From positions 248,001-312,000 of the forward strand of contig JACRLZ010000004.1 of assembly GCA_016235125.1 (NCBI GenBank): DNA of 64,000 bases, read 5' to 3'. The notes under the pieces are model-generated. The model was not told the DNA's origin and ran no database searches. It was given only the letters and a program-made list of their open reading frames with translations. Both the position numbers and the translations under genes were made by a program. The DNA is from Sphingobacteriales bacterium. GTDB taxonomy: Bacteria > Bacteroidota > Bacteroidia > Chitinophagales > Chitinophagaceae. Below, in pieces: positions 61,695 to 64,000 of the stretch; position 1 is the stretch's first letter; the number at the start of each line of letters is the position of its first letter.

Positions 61695-63113
61695 ATGGAA
61701 AATAGATTTGATAACAGAGATTTTGAGCAGTTTGTAAAACAAAATGCCGATCAATACCGGATGTTTCCATCTGAAAAAGTGTGGAAGAACATTCACTTTT
61801 CCCTTCATACCCGCAGAAAATGGTACGGCATCGGCCTTGCATCATTATTGTTAACGGTTGCTACAGTTACCTGGGTAATGCTCTCCCCCGTTAAGAAGAA
61901 TACTACTATTGCGTCAAAATCCGGGTCAACGTTTGTCGCTGAAAACAATACTGCGGACAGTAAGAAAAAAATATTCATTACAGCAACTCAACCTGCAGGA
62001 AATAAAAACCGCTTTATCAGTAATGCTGAAAATCTTCAAAGCAGGGTTTTTCCGGATGCTATCCTAAACATCCCTGAAAGCAATGTGGGTGACATAGCTA
62101 TAAAAGCTGTCGAAAAAATTAATAATGAAAATGCGGTTCCGGGTATTGCGATGCCGGCTTTGAATTATAAAACAAATCCGATAGCTGTTAAACAACCATC
62201 CATTTCCAAAAAAGTTTTACCTCCCGCTGCTCCTGAATTTAAAAATGATATTGTTGTAATACCTGATATAAAAAAGGATGATCCCGGCAAAATCAGTTCT
62301 TCTGTTATTGAAAACAAAAAAGATATTTATCCGCTCACTATTGAAAGTGTGGTAAATTCCTATATGCATCAAAAGCCGGGGAAAAAATTATCCTGGGAGG
62401 TTTATTTTTCACCCAACATTACTTATCGTAAGCTGGCAGAAAACAAGGCATTTATTAATTCAGCACAGGCATCCAATAATCAGTTAAACTACTACACTGC
62501 CATTGCTGATATCAATAGCCTCGTAACCCATAAACCTGACCTTGGTATTCAACTTGGATTTAATGCCGGGTATCCTCTTACCAGGAGTATTAAAATACTT
62601 GCAGGACTGCAGTTTAATGTAAGCAAGTATGATATCCTGGCTTATACCTATTCAAGTGAAGTAGCTACCATTGCTTTAAATACCGGAACCGGGTTAAATT
62701 CTGTTTCCACTTTTACTAATTACAGAAATTTCGATGGTAATAATGCGGGTTGGTTGTCGAACCTGTATTTTTCCGCTTCTGTTCCCGTCGGGGTTGAGCT
62801 TAAGCTGAATAATTCTCCAAAAACACAAATTGGTGTTGCTGCCACTATTCAGCCGACTTATGTTCTTGGCGACAGGGTTTATCTGCTCTCCACAGATTAC
62901 AAGAATTATGTAGAAGTGCCTTCCCTTACCCGTCGTTGGAATCTGAGCGGCGGCTTTGAGGCTTTTGCCAGATACAACACAGGAAAGATTCAATGGAAGA
63001 TAGGACCTCAATTCCGTTACCAGATGCTTTCCAGCTTTAAACAATCCTATCCGGTAAGAGAGCATCTTTATGATTTTGGAGTCAAATTAGGAGTGACGCT
63101 TAAAAACCCATAA
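61695..63113 (+). CDS. Single-pass membrane protein with barrel-like C-terminal domain, sigma-factor partner
   Basis: A 472-residue protein: a 40-residue cytoplasmic N-terminus (FEQFVKQNADQYRMFPSEKV), one helix (about 43-62, WYGIGLASLLLTVATVTW), a low-complexity linker (about 65-225) and a C-terminal region of alternating strands like an OMP_b-brl domain (LSWEVYFSPNITYRKL, QWKIGPQFRYQMLSS). No zinc anti-sigma motif is present. Position after the ECF sigma gene suggests a partner or sensor. A barrel-like domain in an apparently inner-membrane protein is odd. Confidence 0.78.
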   Translation: MENRFDNRDFEQFVKQNADQYRMFPSEKVWKNIHFSLHTRRKWYGIGLASLLLTVATVTWVMLSPVKKNTTIASKSGSTFVAENNTADSKKKIFITATQPAGNKNRFISNAENLQSRVFPDAILNIPESNVGDIAIKAVEKINNENAVPGIAMPALNYKTNPIAVKQPSISKKVLPPAAPEFKNDIVVIPDIKKDDPGKISSSVIENKKDIYPLTIESVVNSYMHQKPGKKLSWEVYFSPNITYRKLAENKAFINSAQASNNQLNYYTAIADINSLVTHKPDLGIQLGFNAGYPLTRSIKILAGLQFNVSKYDILAYTYSSEVATIALNTGTGLNSVSTFTNYRNFDGNNAGWLSNLYFSASVPVGVELKLNNSPKTQIGVAATIQPTYVLGDRVYLLSTDYKNYVEVPSLTRRWNLSGGFEAFARYNTGKIQWKIGPQFRYQMLSSFKQSYPVREHLYDFGVKLGVTLKNP

Positions 63114-63202
63114 GCTTTATTAACTTTTTTCTTCATAGATTATCCTGCTTTTAAAAGAGCAGGATTTTATTTTACAGGTCGTTTTCAAGTAATTTTGAAA
63201 GC

Positions 63203-63781
63203 ATGAAATATCCCGTTTTACTCTCTCTATTCATCCTTTGTCTTTTCTCCTGCAAACAGAAAAAAAAAGAACCGGAGAAAAAATATGTTTCTGTTTTATC
63301 CCTTGTCAAAGCCCAGGTTGCACATATTGACACTTCACTATATGCAATTGTCAAAATAGTTTCAACAGACAGTCTGCATCAGGATACTGCATATATCAGG
63401 CGGGAAGACTTTGCTGCCGAAGCAAGAGAATTTCTTGAAATACCAGACCTGTCAGATAAAAAAATAGCCCGGCGATTCAAAGAAGAAACATTGTATGATA
63501 ACTCTATTAACCGGGTGGTGATCACCTATACTCCCGAAAACCCGGATAAAGAAATAATCCAAAAACAGGAGTTACTGGTTGTCCCCGATCCCCTTTTAGG
63601 AGACAGGGTTACAAACATCATCATCACCAGTTCTGTAAGTAACAGAGACAGTTCTGTTCAAAAGAATATGCTTTGGCAAATGGATAAAAGTTTCCAGGTG
63701 GTTACCACACGACGGCTGCCGGGCCAACCGGAAACAGTTACCACCACCCAAGTAACCTGGAATGAAGGATTTGACCAATGA
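63203..63781 (+). CDS. Hypothetical lipoprotein
   Basis: A 192-residue lipoprotein (signal ILCLFSCKQKKKE). The mature part is charged and beta-rich, with a repeated use of TxxYxxRxEDF and VTTTQVTWNEGF near the end. No family is recognised with certainty. Its stop overlaps the uvrC start (ATGA), so it is translationally coupled to uvrC. Confidence 0.75.
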   Translation: MKYPVLLSLFILCLFSCKQKKKEPEKKYVSVLSLVKAQVAHIDTSLYAIVKIVSTDSLHQDTAYIRREDFAAEAREFLEIPDLSDKKIARRFKEETLYDNSINRVVITYTPENPDKEIIQKQELLVVPDPLLGDRVTNIIITSSVSNRDSSVQKNMLWQMDKSFQVVTTRRLPGQPETVTTTQVTWNEGFDQ

Positions 63782-64000
63782 CCAATAAAGAATTTCAAGC
63801 TATAGCCTCTTCTATTCCCGGTCAGCCGGGCATCTATAAATATTTTGATGCCGGCCATGAAATCATTTATGTTGGTAAGGCAAAGAATCTTCGCAAAAGA
63901 GTCGGCTCCTATTTCACCAAAAACCTTACAAATTACAAGACCCATGAATTGGTGCAGCGCATTGCCAGGATCGAATTTACCATTGTCAATTCAGAACAGG
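63778..64000 (+). CDS. uvrC: Excinuclease ABC subunit C (partial, 5' end)
   Basis: The first 74 residues of UvrC run to the window edge. The GIY-YIG nuclease motif is visible: GQPGIYKYFDAG (15-26), IIYVGKAKNLRKRVGSYF (29-46). UvrC makes the incisions in nucleotide excision repair. The start overlaps the preceding lipoprotein stop by 4 bases. Confidence 0.96.
   Translation, partial: MTNKEFQAIASSIPGQPGIYKYFDAGHEIIYVGKAKNLRKRVGSYFTKNLTNYKTHELVQRIARIEFTIVNSEQ

Noticed and set aside
1..64000. CRISPR arrays, tRNA, rRNA, transposase or integrase genes
   Set aside because: No regularly spaced repeats, cloverleaf-like blocks or recombinase motifs were found on either strand by eye.

Overview
The window looks like a chromosomal piece of a member of the Bacteroidota, most likely Chitinophagaceae. 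The signs are a GldB gliding lipoprotein, DUF5686 and TonB-dependent outer-membrane proteins, a MoxR/DUF58/BatA locus, a DUF4783-nadC pair, a T9SS-type C-terminal domain, many short lipoproteins, weak Shine-Dalgarno signals and TAnnTTTG-like -7 boxes. No rRNA, tRNA, CRISPR array, transposase or integrase was seen. Both ends cut through genes: a DGC-domain protein on the left and uvrC on the right.

Left part (1-9 kb): a nitric-oxide module. A qNOR-family protein carries four substitutions at quinol-site and active-site positions that point to a putative NO dismutase (Nod) rather than an ordinary NO reductase. It sits between a radical SAM protein and a DGC-domain fusion protein. A three-cysteine Rrf2/NsrR-like regulator lies beyond. 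Matching dyads occur before the qNOR-like gene and before the regulator. Pyruvate:ferredoxin oxidoreductase follows.

8.9-13 kb is a sulfide-handling operon: ArsR repressor with a perfect operator, sulfide:quinone oxidoreductase with three conserved cysteines, methyltransferase, DsrE, MFS and rhodanese. 13-24.6 kb holds MarC, a trans-sulfuration PLP enzyme divergent from an Lrp regulator, glyS, mazG-like, dtd/arfB, a MauG-like peroxidase, a flippase, one interrupted small ORF and an MBL hydrolase.

24.7-33.8 kb holds two large envelope proteins around a six-gene minus-strand operon (membrane protein, winged-helix regulator, Coq4-like, membrane protein, DgkA-like, DUF1361) with a 19-bp palindrome at its head. 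33.8-39.3 kb is the glycerol operon glpK-glpD-glpF plus secreted proteins. 39.3-41.5 kb shows dinD lodged next to a class III aminotransferase, with a displaced remnant of that gene's 3' end on the far side and a palindromic element inside its reading frame.

41.7-64 kb is mostly core functions: gamma carbonic anhydrase, rsgA, moxR-DUF58-BatA, nadE, gldB, apaG, icd, SUI1, nadC, gpmI. It ends with a probable heme-related TonB receptor group, an ECF sigma factor with a membrane-anchored partner, and uvrC. Short GC-rich palindromes (REP-like) recur between genes and in two cases supply the ends of reading frames (nadC and the BatD-like gene).
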